A program made the position numbers and the translations under genes. This document shows, in pieces, positions 1 to 4,911 of a stretch of DNA of 5,362 bases (positions are counted from its first letter, which is position 1; the number at the start of each line of letters is the position of its first letter). Source of the DNA: Bacillota bacterium (GTDB taxonomy: Bacteria > Bacillota_A > Clostridia > Lachnospirales > Bianqueaceae); assembly GCA_017420625.1 (NCBI GenBank), contig JAFOIR010000124.1, forward strand, positions 1 to 5,362, in the 5' to 3' direction. Under the pieces are notes generated by a model that saw only the letters and a program-made list of their open reading frames with translations, was not told where the DNA came from and did not search any database.

Positions 1-534
1 ACAGAAAAGGCCGATGCCTTCCGCATGCAGCAGCTCCGGGAACGCTGCCTTGACCTGTGCTATGCCATCCATCATGCACCGGCCCAGCGGACCGACAGCC
101 TCCTGCAGAGCGGCATCCCAGTGCTCTCCGTGCGCGGAGAAAGAGCCTCCCTCTGCGGAAAATCCATAGAAGTCATTCCCGGCGGATACCATATCACAGA
201 GACAGTCTGCCGGACCCATGACTTCATCACCAGCAGTCTGAAACTGAAACTGGCTGAGGCCGCCTCGGCAGAAGAAAAAGCCGACGCATTCGATAACTCC
301 AGACAGCTGTGGATGTCCATCCTGATGAAAAACGCCAGCGAACTCTATGCAGGCATGACGCCTGAAAACCAGGCATCGCTTTCCGCCGGCCTGAATCTCT
401 TCCAGGGCTGGCTGAATGCCCGCATGAACGTGCTCCGCGCACTCTATCCCGGGGATCCTGCCGCAGCATCGGAAGTGCTTGCTGAAACCGTGCACAGCCG
501 GATGCTCGATCTGGAAACGCTCATGCACGATTAA
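1..534 (+). CDS. Unrecognised protein, C-terminal 177 residues (5' end outside window)
   Basis: The frame is open from the first base to a TAA at 532-534, so the gene begins upstream. The first Met in view (base 25) has no ribosome site and is not a credible start. I do not recognise the family. The six residues EKADAF occur at visible residues 2-7 and again at 92-97, each leading into a helix-rich, Leu/Arg-rich stretch, so the protein may contain two tandem copies of a domain of about 90 residues. The second half has a pattern of spaced W, L, Q and R residues (LFQGWLNAR near its middle) vaguely like the LprI/DUF1311 fold; this is a weak impression only. There is no membrane segment in the visible part. 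The gene is GC-richer than the ATPase genes downstream and ends with its own terminator, so it is transcribed separately from them. That it is a real coding region is fairly sure; its function is unknown. Confidence 0.75.
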   Translation, partial: TEKADAFRMQQLRERCLDLCYAIHHAPAQRTDSLLQSGIPVLSVRGERASLCGKSIEVIPGGYHITETVCRTHDFITSSLKLKLAEAASAEEKADAFDNSRQLWMSILMKNASELYAGMTPENQASLSAGLNLFQGWLNARMNVLRALYPGDPAAASEVLAETVHSRMLDLETLMHD

Positions 535-600
535 TCCCGCACAGGGAGATCCGTTTCCCGTCTCCCAGGCACCGGCCGGAAAATGGCAGCAACCAGTGAT

Positions 601-637
601 GGGCTCCGGATGTCCCAGGATATCCGGAGCCCTTTTA
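601..637 (+). terminator. Rho-independent terminator after the first gene
   Basis: The arms 601-614 and 619-632 pair over 14 bp with one G-U pair, closing a 4-nt loop (CCAG), followed at once by TTTTAT. The stem is GC-rich (GGGCTCCGG core). It lies 67 nt past the stop codon of the first gene on the same strand and is the natural end of that transcript. Confidence 0.85.
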
Positions 638-687
638 TCACACCAGAATGCAGTATGGAATTCGGTTTCATATTCGGTACGACAAAG

Positions 688-740
688 AAGGGACTGTGAA
701 GTGGAGGATTGTTGTTCAATCCTTTTCTTCACAGTCCCTT
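688..740. repeat. Long inverted repeat / hairpin
   Basis: A perfect 14-bp outer stem (688-701 with 727-740, AAGGGACTGTGAAG) encloses a 3x3 internal loop and a 7-bp apical stem (705-711 with 717-723) with a TTGTT loop. The + strand continues ATCCTTTTG and the minus strand TTTGTC, so neither side has an immediate T-run. It may be a weak two-way terminator or a dispersed palindromic element. A terminator for the upstream gene is already present at 601-637, so a second one is not needed. Confidence 0.6.
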
Positions 741-778
741 ATCCTTTTGTATAGCAGCGGACAGGAACGAAGTGAAGA

Positions 779-816
779 CGACACCAGGGCGACATTTACA
801 CGACATGGGGCGACAT
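779..816. repeat. Four phased CGACA motifs
   Basis: CGACA occurs at 779, 790, 801 and 811, at steps of 11, 11 and 10 bp, close to one helical turn each. Two copies sit within an identical GGGCGACAT (787-795 and 808-816). The block directly precedes the direct repeats of the first ATPase gene. It could be a protein-binding array or the remains of an insertion-sequence end; nothing here decides between them. Confidence 0.4.
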
Positions 817-821
817 CTTTT

Positions 822-871
822 TTCATATGAAAAACGCAATCAACTTTCAAAAGTTCATATGAAAAACGCAA
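822..871 (+). promoter_or_regulatory. Two 18-nt direct repeats upstream of the first ATPase gene
   Basis: TTCATATGAAAAACGCAA is found perfectly at 822-839 and 854-871, a 32-bp period (about three helical turns). The first part is itself a palindrome: 819-834 reads TTTTTCATATGAAAAA, and the second copy retains the 10-bp core TTCATATGAA. The second copy ends 6 bp before the extended -10 and fills the place where a -35 hexamer would be. A DNA-binding regulator at these sites would therefore control transcription directly. The spacing and position are seen; the operator role is inferred. Confidence 0.65.
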
Positions 872-877
872 ATACTG

Positions 878-886
878 TGCTATAAT
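878..886 (+). promoter_or_regulatory. Extended -10 promoter of the first ATPase gene
   Basis: TGCTATAAT combines the extended TG motif (878-879) with a consensus TATAAT at 881-886. No good -35 hexamer is present 17 bp upstream; that position lies inside the second 18-nt repeat. Transcription would start near 893, giving a leader of about 43 nt to the start at 936. The leader region includes two short hairpins, 887-900 (AGCTG/CAGCT) and 905-917 (CATGC/GCATG). Confidence 0.65.
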
Positions 887-922
887 AGCTGCAAACAGCT
901 TTTTCATGCTCAGCATGGCTTT

Positions 923-929
923 GGAGGTG
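923..929 (+). promoter_or_regulatory. Ribosome site fixing the start of the first ATPase
   Basis: GGAGGTG ends 6 nt before the ATG at 936. The upstream in-frame ATGs at 906 and 915 lie before this site and have none of their own, so 936 is the start. Confidence 0.8.
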
Positions 930-935
930 TTGCGA

Positions 936-2255
936 ATGAAGCGAATGATTACAGAGAAGCTGGCGGCATGGAAGGACAGCAGGAGAAGGAAGCCTCTTCT
1001 GCTGACCGGTGTACGCCAATGCGGGAAAACCTGGTCGCTGAAGGCCTTCGGTCATGATTTCTTTGAAAAAACAGTCTATGTGAACTTTGAAGAGAGCGGA
1101 AAGCTATCTTCCATCTTTGATTATGATTACGATGTTGATCGTATCCTTCGTGAACTTTGCCTGGAACTGAAAGTGACGATTGAGCCTGGTAAAACCCTGC
1201 TGATTCTGGACGAAATTCAGGAATGCCCCCGCGCGATCACATCACTCAAGTATTTCTGTGAAAACAAGGCGGATCTGCATGTCATCGGGGCAGGCTCTCT
1301 TTTAGGGGTTGCTCTGCGCAGCAGCCAGATTTCTTTCCCCGTCGGCAAGGTCAACCGGATGCAGATGTATCCGCTTACCTTTGAAGAATTTCTGACCGCG
1401 ACAGGGGAAGAATCACGAATTGCCGCGCTAAGGAATTGGCCGTTGGATCGACCAATTCCCGAACTGCATACGATTCCGCTTGAAAAGGCGCTGAAGGATT
1501 TCTATATCGTGGGCGGCATGCCGGAAGCCGTCTCAACATGGGTTGACACGCATGACTATCAGGAGGTGGAAGCTGTTCAGAAGGACATCCTCAAGGATTA
1601 TCGGGATGACTTTGCAAAGCACGCACCGCTGAGTGAAGTGGAGAAAATCCGCTGGATCTGGGATTCCGTTCCCGTTCAGCTTGCCAAGGAAAACAACAAG
1701 TTCATTTTCTCCCATGTGCATGAAGGCAAGCGTTCCGCCGAGCTGGAGGACGCGCTGCTGTGGCTACGGGATGCCGGCCTGATCACACCGTTATATCTTG
1801 TCGAAAAGCCGCAAATCCCCCTGAGCGGTGAAATGGATATGACCTACTTTAAGGTTTATCTGTCTGATATTGGTCTGCTGAGATGCCGCGCAGGGCTATC
1901 CCCTGAAACCATCCTTTCCGGGGATCCGCTGTTTGTCCGCTTCAAAGGGGCGTTCAGCGAAAACTATGCATTGAATGAAATGATTGCCCAGGACCTGATC
2001 TGCTGCTTCTGGCGTTCCGGCAACACAGCGGAGATTGATCTCCTGCTGGAAGCAAAGGGGCACATCATCCCCGTGGAGGTCAAGTCTGCGGACAACACGC
2101 GAGCCAAGAGCTTCAAAGAGTTCTGCCGGCGTTACCAGCCCAGGCTAGGGATCAAAACATCGTTGAAGAATATCGGTCAGTTCGACTGTGAGGGCTGTAA
2201 AGCGCTCACTCTGCCACTCTACCTTTTGTGGAACTGGCAGCAATACTGTGAATAA
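936..2255 (+). CDS. AAA_14/DUF4143-class ATPase, complete (439 aa)
   Basis: This is a P-loop ATPase of the AAA_14 plus DUF4143 architecture, widespread and multi-copy in anaerobic bacteria and archaea and of unsettled function. Seen in order: Walker A GVRQCGKT (25-32), Walker B LLILDE (88-93) followed by the family's IQEC, a GAGSLLG sensor-like motif (118-124), FEEFL (149-153), VGGMPEAV (192-199), the conserved QKDILKDYRDDFAKHA block (215-230), YLSDIGLL (308-315), and a C-terminal PD-(D/E)XK-like signature made of SENYA (341-345), EID (366-368) and PVEVKS (379-384). All presumed nuclease-like residues (D368, E381, K383) are present, so the C-terminus could be active on DNA, though this is not shown for the family. 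There is no signal peptide or membrane segment, so it should be cytoplasmic. It is a single-gene unit with its own extended -10 promoter and repeats. Length is typical of the family. The family call is confident; the role is not known. Confidence 0.93.
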   Translation: MKRMITEKLAAWKDSRRRKPLLLTGVRQCGKTWSLKAFGHDFFEKTVYVNFEESGKLSSIFDYDYDVDRILRELCLELKVTIEPGKTLLILDEIQECPRAITSLKYFCENKADLHVIGAGSLLGVALRSSQISFPVGKVNRMQMYPLTFEEFLTATGEESRIAALRNWPLDRPIPELHTIPLEKALKDFYIVGGMPEAVSTWVDTHDYQEVEAVQKDILKDYRDDFAKHAPLSEVEKIRWIWDSVPVQLAKENNKFIFSHVHEGKRSAELEDALLWLRDAGLITPLYLVEKPQIPLSGEMDMTYFKVYLSDIGLLRCRAGLSPETILSGDPLFVRFKGAFSENYALNEMIAQDLICCFWRSGNTAEIDLLLEAKGHIIPVEVKSADNTRAKSFKEFCRRYQPRLGIKTSLKNIGQFDCEGCKALTLPLYLLWNWQQYCE

Positions 2256-2283
2256 CAGAATAAAAATGGAATCAGTACGAAGA

Positions 2284-2311
2284 ATCCCTCGAGGTTTATG
2301 CCCCGAGGGAT
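2284..2311 (+). terminator. Probable terminator after the first ATPase gene
   Basis: ATCCCTCG (2284-2291) pairs perfectly with CGAGGGAT (2304-2311), with two further G-C pairs possible inside the loop. It starts 29 nt past the stop codon. The tail is poor (ACCTTGTTTC, with a longer T-run only at 2327-2332), so efficiency is uncertain. It could also stop transcription coming from the degraded minus-strand reading frame. Confidence 0.5.
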
Positions 2312-2331
2312 ACCTTGTTTCACCCGTTTTT

Positions 2332-2520
2332 TCATGCCTCTGTTGGCTCGTTCCGGTCAAGCACGCATTGGAACGCCTTGATGGCTGTTTTTTCTTTTCT
2401 CTGCGCCTACCTTTCCGTGATGAATTGTTCGTGTCCAATCTCAGGATAGGTTTTTCCTTCAAAGTACCGAGCAATCAGAACCGCTGAGCTTTCGGGGCGA
2501 ATCTGCTTCATGAGCTCCAT
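2332..2520 (-). pseudogene. Sigma-region-4-like fragment interrupted by an amber stop
   Basis: Read on the minus strand from 2520, the peptide runs MELMKQIRPESSAV, then ARYFEGKTYPEIG and ITER. This looks like the helix-turn-helix of sigma-70 region 4 or of phage-type sigma-like regulators, in which RYFEG-(T/S)-x-x-EI is followed by an (I/S)-(S/T)-ER recognition helix. A TAG at 2409-2407 breaks the frame just after ITER, but the same frame carries on as AQRKEKTAIKAFQCVLDR to a TGA at 2334-2332, exactly what the rest of such a domain should look like. So a single in-frame nonsense codon interrupts the recognition helix. The N-terminal part of any original gene is missing; this fragment is instead joined in frame to IS110 codons. 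It is most likely dead. The family call is from motif memory and is moderate. Confidence 0.55.
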
Positions 2521-2625
2521 AATGTTTGCCAAAACATGATCTTCTTTTCCGAATCTGGATTCCACTGCGCACAGTGTGTAATTTGTACTATGGACATCCA
2601 TGCCGATTTTGAGTATTCTATCCAT
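2521..2625 (-). pseudogene. IS110-family recombinase, N-terminal 35 codons only
   Basis: The minus-strand frame starts at ATG 2625 after an excellent ribosome site and reads MDRILKIGMDVHSTNYTLCA. That is the start of an IS110-family (DEDD) recombinase, with the first catalytic Asp at residue 10 inside IGMDVH. After about 35 residues the similarity to IS110 stops and the reading frame passes into the sigma-like fragment. The remaining parts of the RuvC-like domain, and the C-terminal domain with the catalytic Ser, are absent from the window, so no active recombinase is made. A further upstream in-frame ATG at 2709 is not credible because it lies inside the structured leader and lacks a ribosome site. 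Confidence 0.75.
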
Positions 2626-2727
2626 GAAGTGACCTCCTTTGCATGCGGTAAGCCCCGCAGCTGGCGTATTAGCATTTGTCAGTATACGGGTAAATCCGCG
2701 CTGCTGCAAATGCTGAGGTCACTTCAT
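2624..2727 (-). ncRNA. Structured leader RNA of the IS110 remnant, possible bridge-RNA region
   Basis: Read as minus-strand RNA, 2727-2715 pairs perfectly over 13 bp with 2636-2624. The 3' arm contains the GAGGT of the ribosome site and the first two bases of the recombinase start codon. Inside, stacked directly on the outer stem, 2714-2707 pairs over 8 bp with 2678-2671 (CAAATGCT), carrying a small CGG/CCG hairpin at 2687-2698. A further 5-bp hairpin (TGCGG/CCGCA) lies at 2644-2659. The result is a junction-type fold of about 104 nt. A bridge-RNA role follows from what is known of IS110 left ends; whether this exact segment is that RNA or simply a translation-masking leader is not decided. 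No clear promoter is seen, only a GATAAT at about 2728-2733. Confidence 0.5.
2633..2640 (-). promoter_or_regulatory. Ribosome site of the IS110 remnant, held in a stem
   Basis: AAAGGAGGTC lies 7 nt before the ATG at 2625 on the minus strand and is near-consensus. Its 3' half (GAGGTC, from 2636) forms part of the 13-bp leader stem, so translation would be low unless the stem opens. Confidence 0.65.
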
Positions 2728-2740
2728 ATTATCTAATCGG

Positions 2741-2936
2741 AGGCGGTAGGACATTTTCCCACAGCGTTCGCCAAAATTAGCAAGATGACCGAAATCACAT
2801 TTTTTAAAAACGATAAAAAAGTGCATAACAGTTAAGTATTAGTAAACTCCGCTTCTCACAGCGTGCAGGGAGATTGTGTATGGTAAATCCAGGATCTGAT
2901 CCCAGATTTGTCGAAAGTCAGGTTGATGCTTGAGCA
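2741..2936. other. Intergenic stretch with no gene seen
   Basis: There is no reading frame with a ribosome site on either strand. The segment includes an AT-rich run (about 2799-2822) and a small ATCTG/CAGAT hairpin near 2890-2910. It may be the former flank of the IS110 insertion. Nothing else is supported. Confidence 0.6.
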
Positions 2937-2974
2937 GGAAAAACACCTGTCTGTTCACTGTCAGACAGGTGCTG
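2937..2974 (-). terminator. Strong rho-independent terminator of the second ATPase gene
   Basis: On the minus strand, CACCTGTCTG (2971-2962) pairs perfectly with CAGACAGGTG (2953-2944) across an 8-nt loop and is followed immediately by TTTTTCC. It begins about 22 nt past the stop codon at 2998-2996. This is the clearest terminator in the window. Confidence 0.9.
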
Positions 2975-2995
2975 CCAGATGCTTATAACTGGGGC

Positions 2996-4327
2996 TCAGA
3001 TAAACATGACCATATAGTGTGGGAGCGTGATTTTTTCATCTACCCGGCCATTTTGCGTATTCGTCAGTTTATAAGCAAATGGAGGCCTGTAACGCGCAAT
3101 GTATTGATTGAGAGACGGAGTTGAGCGATTCCCCGCTTTCACCTCAATCGGGATGACTGCTCCGCTGCGCTCAATAAAGAATTCAATCTCGTGTATACTG
3201 TCCGGCTTATAGTAATACAGGGAATAGCCCCTTTTGATCAGGCATTCAGAGATGGCGTTCTCATATATGCCTCCGCGGGCATTTCCAGTGATGGTGTCGT
3301 TCAAAACAGCAAGCTTCGTTTCAAAACCATAGGAACAGCAGAGCAGGCCGGTGTCGTTGATATAGAGCTTGAATTGATCTCCATTGGCATTTGCTTTTAA
3401 AGGCAGATAGGGTTCGTTGAGATTATAGCAGACCTGAACCATAGCAGAATCCTTCAGCCACTGAACGCTTCCGCCATACTTCTTTCTGGTTTGACCGCGT
3501 TCGACGGTTGAGTATTGGAATTTCTTCTGTTCTTTCATCAGCTGGACAGGAATCGCATCATAGCACATCCGTACCAATACTTTTTCCTTGCCTTTTGCGT
3601 GCTTTGCAATATCATCCCGATATTCTGCCAGAATATCTTGTTGAAGCCTGTCAACCCTATTGAAATCATGATGTTGCACATAATCGTTTACCACTTCCGG
3701 CATACCGCCAACCACGATGAATTCGCGGAAAAAACTCTCATATTTTTCGTGAATGGCTGCAGGAATGGTTGTGCCAGAGGTATAGTATGATTTCAGCGCA
3801 TCAATGGCTGCTGAGTCATATCCATCTGCCCAGAGAAACTCCTCAAAGTCAAGTGAGTGCATGGTGATCTGAGTCTCATATCCTACCGGCACAGATTCAG
3901 GAATCTCCACAGCTTCGTCGTCATCTTCTCCGTATGTTAAACCAAGCAGAGATCCGGAAGAAATAACGTCAATACGATAATCCATTGCAAGGTATTTAAC
4001 CGCAGTCCTGGCATTGCCGCAGCATTGGATTTCATCCAGGAAAATCAGCGTGTTGCCGGGGATCAGTTCAAAATCCCTCACATATGCTGTCATTCTTTTC
4101 AGAATTTCATCAGCTGTAAGCTCCCCTTCAAAGATACCCTTCATGGTCGGCTGGAGAAAGAAATCGATTTTGAGGAAAGATGTATATTCTTTTTTGCCAA
4201 ACTCTTCGATGATGAACGATTTGCCGACCTGCCGGGCACCTTTCAGCAGCAGACACTTCCTGACTTGTTCGGTGCGGCGCTGTTCCTTCCATTGGAGAAG
4301 CTCACGGTACACCTTGCGTTTGAGCAT
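2996..4327 (-). CDS. AAA_14/DUF4143-class ATPase, complete (443 aa), altered nuclease-like motif
   Basis: This has the same architecture as the first ATPase. Walker A is GARQVGKS (30-37), Walker B LIFLDE (94-99) followed by IQCC, then SGSLLG (124-129), FEEFL (161-165), VVGGMPEVV (205-213), QQDILAEYRDDIAKHA (229-244), YINDTGLL (322-329), YENA (355-358) and IPIEVKAG (392-399). It differs in two ways. An acidic insert (GEDDDEAVEIPE, about 133-144) follows the sensor motif. At the PD-(D/E)XK-like site the expected Asp is Glu: HEIEF here against AEIDL in the first ATPase, which may weaken or remove nuclease activity. The start at 4327 was chosen because GGAGGTGATC stands 4 nt before it; an ATG at 4351 lies at or upstream of the predicted transcript start and has no ribosome site. 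Transcription is by its own promoter and it ends in a strong terminator, so it is a one-gene unit, divergent from the third ATPase. Similarity to the first ATPase is that of diverged relatives, not a recent duplication. Confidence 0.93.
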   Translation of the reverse strand: MLKRKVYRELLQWKEQRRTEQVRKCLLLKGARQVGKSFIIEEFGKKEYTSFLKIDFFLQPTMKGIFEGELTADEILKRMTAYVRDFELIPGNTLIFLDEIQCCGNARTAVKYLAMDYRIDVISSGSLLGLTYGEDDDEAVEIPESVPVGYETQITMHSLDFEEFLWADGYDSAAIDALKSYYTSGTTIPAAIHEKYESFFREFIVVGGMPEVVNDYVQHHDFNRVDRLQQDILAEYRDDIAKHAKGKEKVLVRMCYDAIPVQLMKEQKKFQYSTVERGQTRKKYGGSVQWLKDSAMVQVCYNLNEPYLPLKANANGDQFKLYINDTGLLCCSYGFETKLAVLNDTITGNARGGIYENAISECLIKRGYSLYYYKPDSIHEIEFFIERSGAVIPIEVKAGNRSTPSLNQYIARYRPPFAYKLTNTQNGRVDEKITLPHYMVMFI

Positions 4328-4330
4328 CAA

Positions 4331-4340
4331 GATCACCTCC
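4331..4340 (-). promoter_or_regulatory. Ribosome site fixing the start of the second ATPase
   Basis: GGAGGTGATC on the minus strand matches the anti-Shine-Dalgarno end of 16S rRNA almost fully and sits 4 nt before the ATG at 4327. It decides for 4327 over the in-frame ATG at 4351. Confidence 0.85.
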
Positions 4341-4356
4341 AGTTGTCGCATCCTTC

Positions 4357-4385
4357 ATTATGCATAAAATTCAAGTATCAGTCAA
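4357..4385 (-). promoter_or_regulatory. Sigma-A type promoter of the second ATPase gene
   Basis: On the minus strand the -35 is TTGACT (4385-4380) and the -10 is CATAAT (4362-4357), with a 17-bp spacer. The start would be near 4350, leaving a short leader of about 23 nt that is mostly ribosome site. The -35 falls between two of the 33-nt-period repeats and the spacer contains the degenerate third one. Confidence 0.75.
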
Positions 4386-4444
4386 GCGAAATTGGAATAA
4401 AATTTAAGTTCAGTTTTCTCAGATATGGAATAAAATTTAAGTTC
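4360..4444 (-). promoter_or_regulatory. Repeats of 33-bp period over the promoter of the second ATPase gene
   Basis: TGGAATAAAATTTAAGTTC (+ strand reading) occurs perfectly at 4393-4411 and 4426-4444. A third, degenerate copy sits at 4360-4378 and keeps the ATAAAATT-AAGT core, matching at 13 of 19 positions. Starts are exactly 33 bp apart in both steps. The two perfect copies lie upstream of the -35 and the degenerate one covers the spacer and touches the -10. The layout suits cooperative binding by a regulator, perhaps autoregulatory. The sequence is unrelated to the repeats of the first ATPase although the period is nearly the same. Confidence 0.7.
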
Positions 4445-4475
4445 GAAATGCACCTGCTTGTACTTGTCAAGAAAA

Positions 4476-4608
4476 GTAGACACGAAAAATGTATTTTCGG
4501 CAAAGTTTTTTTCCGCGGTAGACACGTGAATCATTTTTTATGATTCAGCGTTTTCAGAAGTAGACATCTGGGACATTTTTTCTTCCTTTTCATTTTCAGA
4601 AGCAGACA
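4476..4608. repeat. Four GYAGACA boxes at exact 42-bp spacing
   Basis: GTAGACA starts at 4476, 4518 and 4560, and GCAGACA at 4602: three steps of exactly 42 bp (four helical turns). The second to fourth boxes are each preceded by a T-run and C-G (TTTTTCCGCG, TTTTCAGAA, TTTTCAGAA), and the units starting at 4518 and 4560 also share CATTTTTT. The rest of the 42-bp units differs, so this is a phased binding-site array more than a simple tandem duplication. Such repeats occur at the ends of some insertion sequences (IS21-like ends carry repeated boxes), so a truncated element end is a possible reading. No transposase is recognisable beside it. Confidence 0.55.
4527..4547. repeat. 8-bp hairpin at the end of the small minus-strand ORF
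   Basis: TGAATCAT (4527-4534) pairs perfectly with ATGATTCA (4540-4547) around a TTTTT loop. It contains the stop codon of the small minus-strand ORF. No T-run follows on either strand, so it is a poor terminator. Confidence 0.4.
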
Positions 4609-4807
4609 CGACCGCCGAACTGCTTGCCATGCCTTGATTTTCCTCCTCTTTCACCTTCTTCTGCCGCTTCTTCTGGACGAACTTGGGTTCCGTAGTCAAA
4701 ACCCGCTTCGAAAATGTATCTTTTCTCTCCAGTTCGCTGCGCTGGTATGTGGATAGGACACCTTCCAGCAACTGATCCAGAAATGTATCATATGAAACAA
4801 CAACCAT
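4538..4807 (-). CDS. Small Lys/Glu-rich hypothetical ORF (89 aa), doubtful
   Basis: The frame runs from ATG 4807 to TAA 4540-4538. It has no ribosome site before the ATG, and the frame remains open upstream to a TAG near 4877, so it may be a fragment. The first half (YDTFLDQLLEGVLSTYQRSE) looks like ordinary helical protein; the middle is basic (KKRQKKVKEEE), and the tail is Ser/Glu-rich with an approximate 14-residue repeat (SASEN, then STSEN). The tail repeat is simply the 42-bp GYAGACA units read in frame. I do not recognise the family. It could be a relic of a mobile element whose end is the box array, or a chance open frame. Confidence 0.3.
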   Translation of the reverse strand: MVVVSYDTFLDQLLEGVLSTYQRSELERKDTFSKRVLTTEPKFVQKKRQKKVKEEENQGMASSSAVVSASENEKEEKMSQMSTSENAES

Positions 4808-4871
4808 TGTGACAGTAATTGTTGTTTCTGAGCTTACGGTTGGGAGATCTGCAGAATAGCTTCTATCGACT

Positions 4872-4880
4872 TGCTATACT
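4872..4880 (+). promoter_or_regulatory. Possible extended -10 for the third ATPase gene
   Basis: TGCTATACT resembles the TGCTATAAT of the first ATPase gene. No -35 of quality is seen. If used, transcription begins near 4887 and leaves a leader of about 107 nt containing the inverted repeats at 4912-4978. Confidence 0.4.
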
Positions 4881-4911
4881 AAACGCAATTGACAAACAAG
4901 CATGATGCGAT

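Larger units (their letters stand above)
2521..2740 (-). mobile_element. Left-end remnant of an IS110-family insertion sequence
   Basis: The remnant comprises the structured leader and the first 35 codons of the recombinase. IS110 elements lack terminal inverted repeats, so the outer edge cannot be read from sequence alone; the limit given just outside the leader stem (2727) is approximate. In the family the left-end non-coding stretch before the recombinase gene often encodes the bridge RNA, which fits the structure seen here. Everything after codon 35 appears to have been deleted. Confidence 0.65.

Noticed and set aside
479..830. Small + strand frames across the end of the first gene and the spacer
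   Set aside because: They overlap the terminator and hairpin, lack ribosome sites and show no family motif.
822..871. CRISPR-like reading of the 18-19 nt direct repeats (here and at 4360-4444)
   Set aside because: There are only two or three copies with 14-nt gaps, tightly placed over promoters, and no cas gene.
906..935. Upstream ATGs (906, 915) as start of the first ATPase
   Set aside because: The ribosome site GGAGGTG at 923-929 lies after them and points to 936; they lie in the leader hairpin CATGC/GCATG.
1432..1459. Inverted repeat GGAATTGG/CCAATTCC inside the first ATPase gene
   Set aside because: It is a short arm pair inside a conserved-length coding region with no T-run; likely chance.
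4328..4351. ATG at 4351 as start of the second ATPase
   Set aside because: It lies at or before the predicted transcript start and has no ribosome site; GGAGGTGATC fits 4327.
4025..4543. 172-residue + strand frame overlapping the start of the second ATPase
   Set aside because: It is antisense to the conserved ATPase domain, has no ribosome site and runs through the promoter repeats.
832..4889. Shared 9-mer AAACGCAAT upstream of the first (832-840) and third (4881-4889) ATPase genes
   Set aside because: It is short, stands in a different position relative to the -10 motifs, and has no further matching flank.
4889..4894. TTGACA as the -35 of the third ATPase gene
   Set aside because: No acceptable -10 hexamer lies 16-18 bp downstream.
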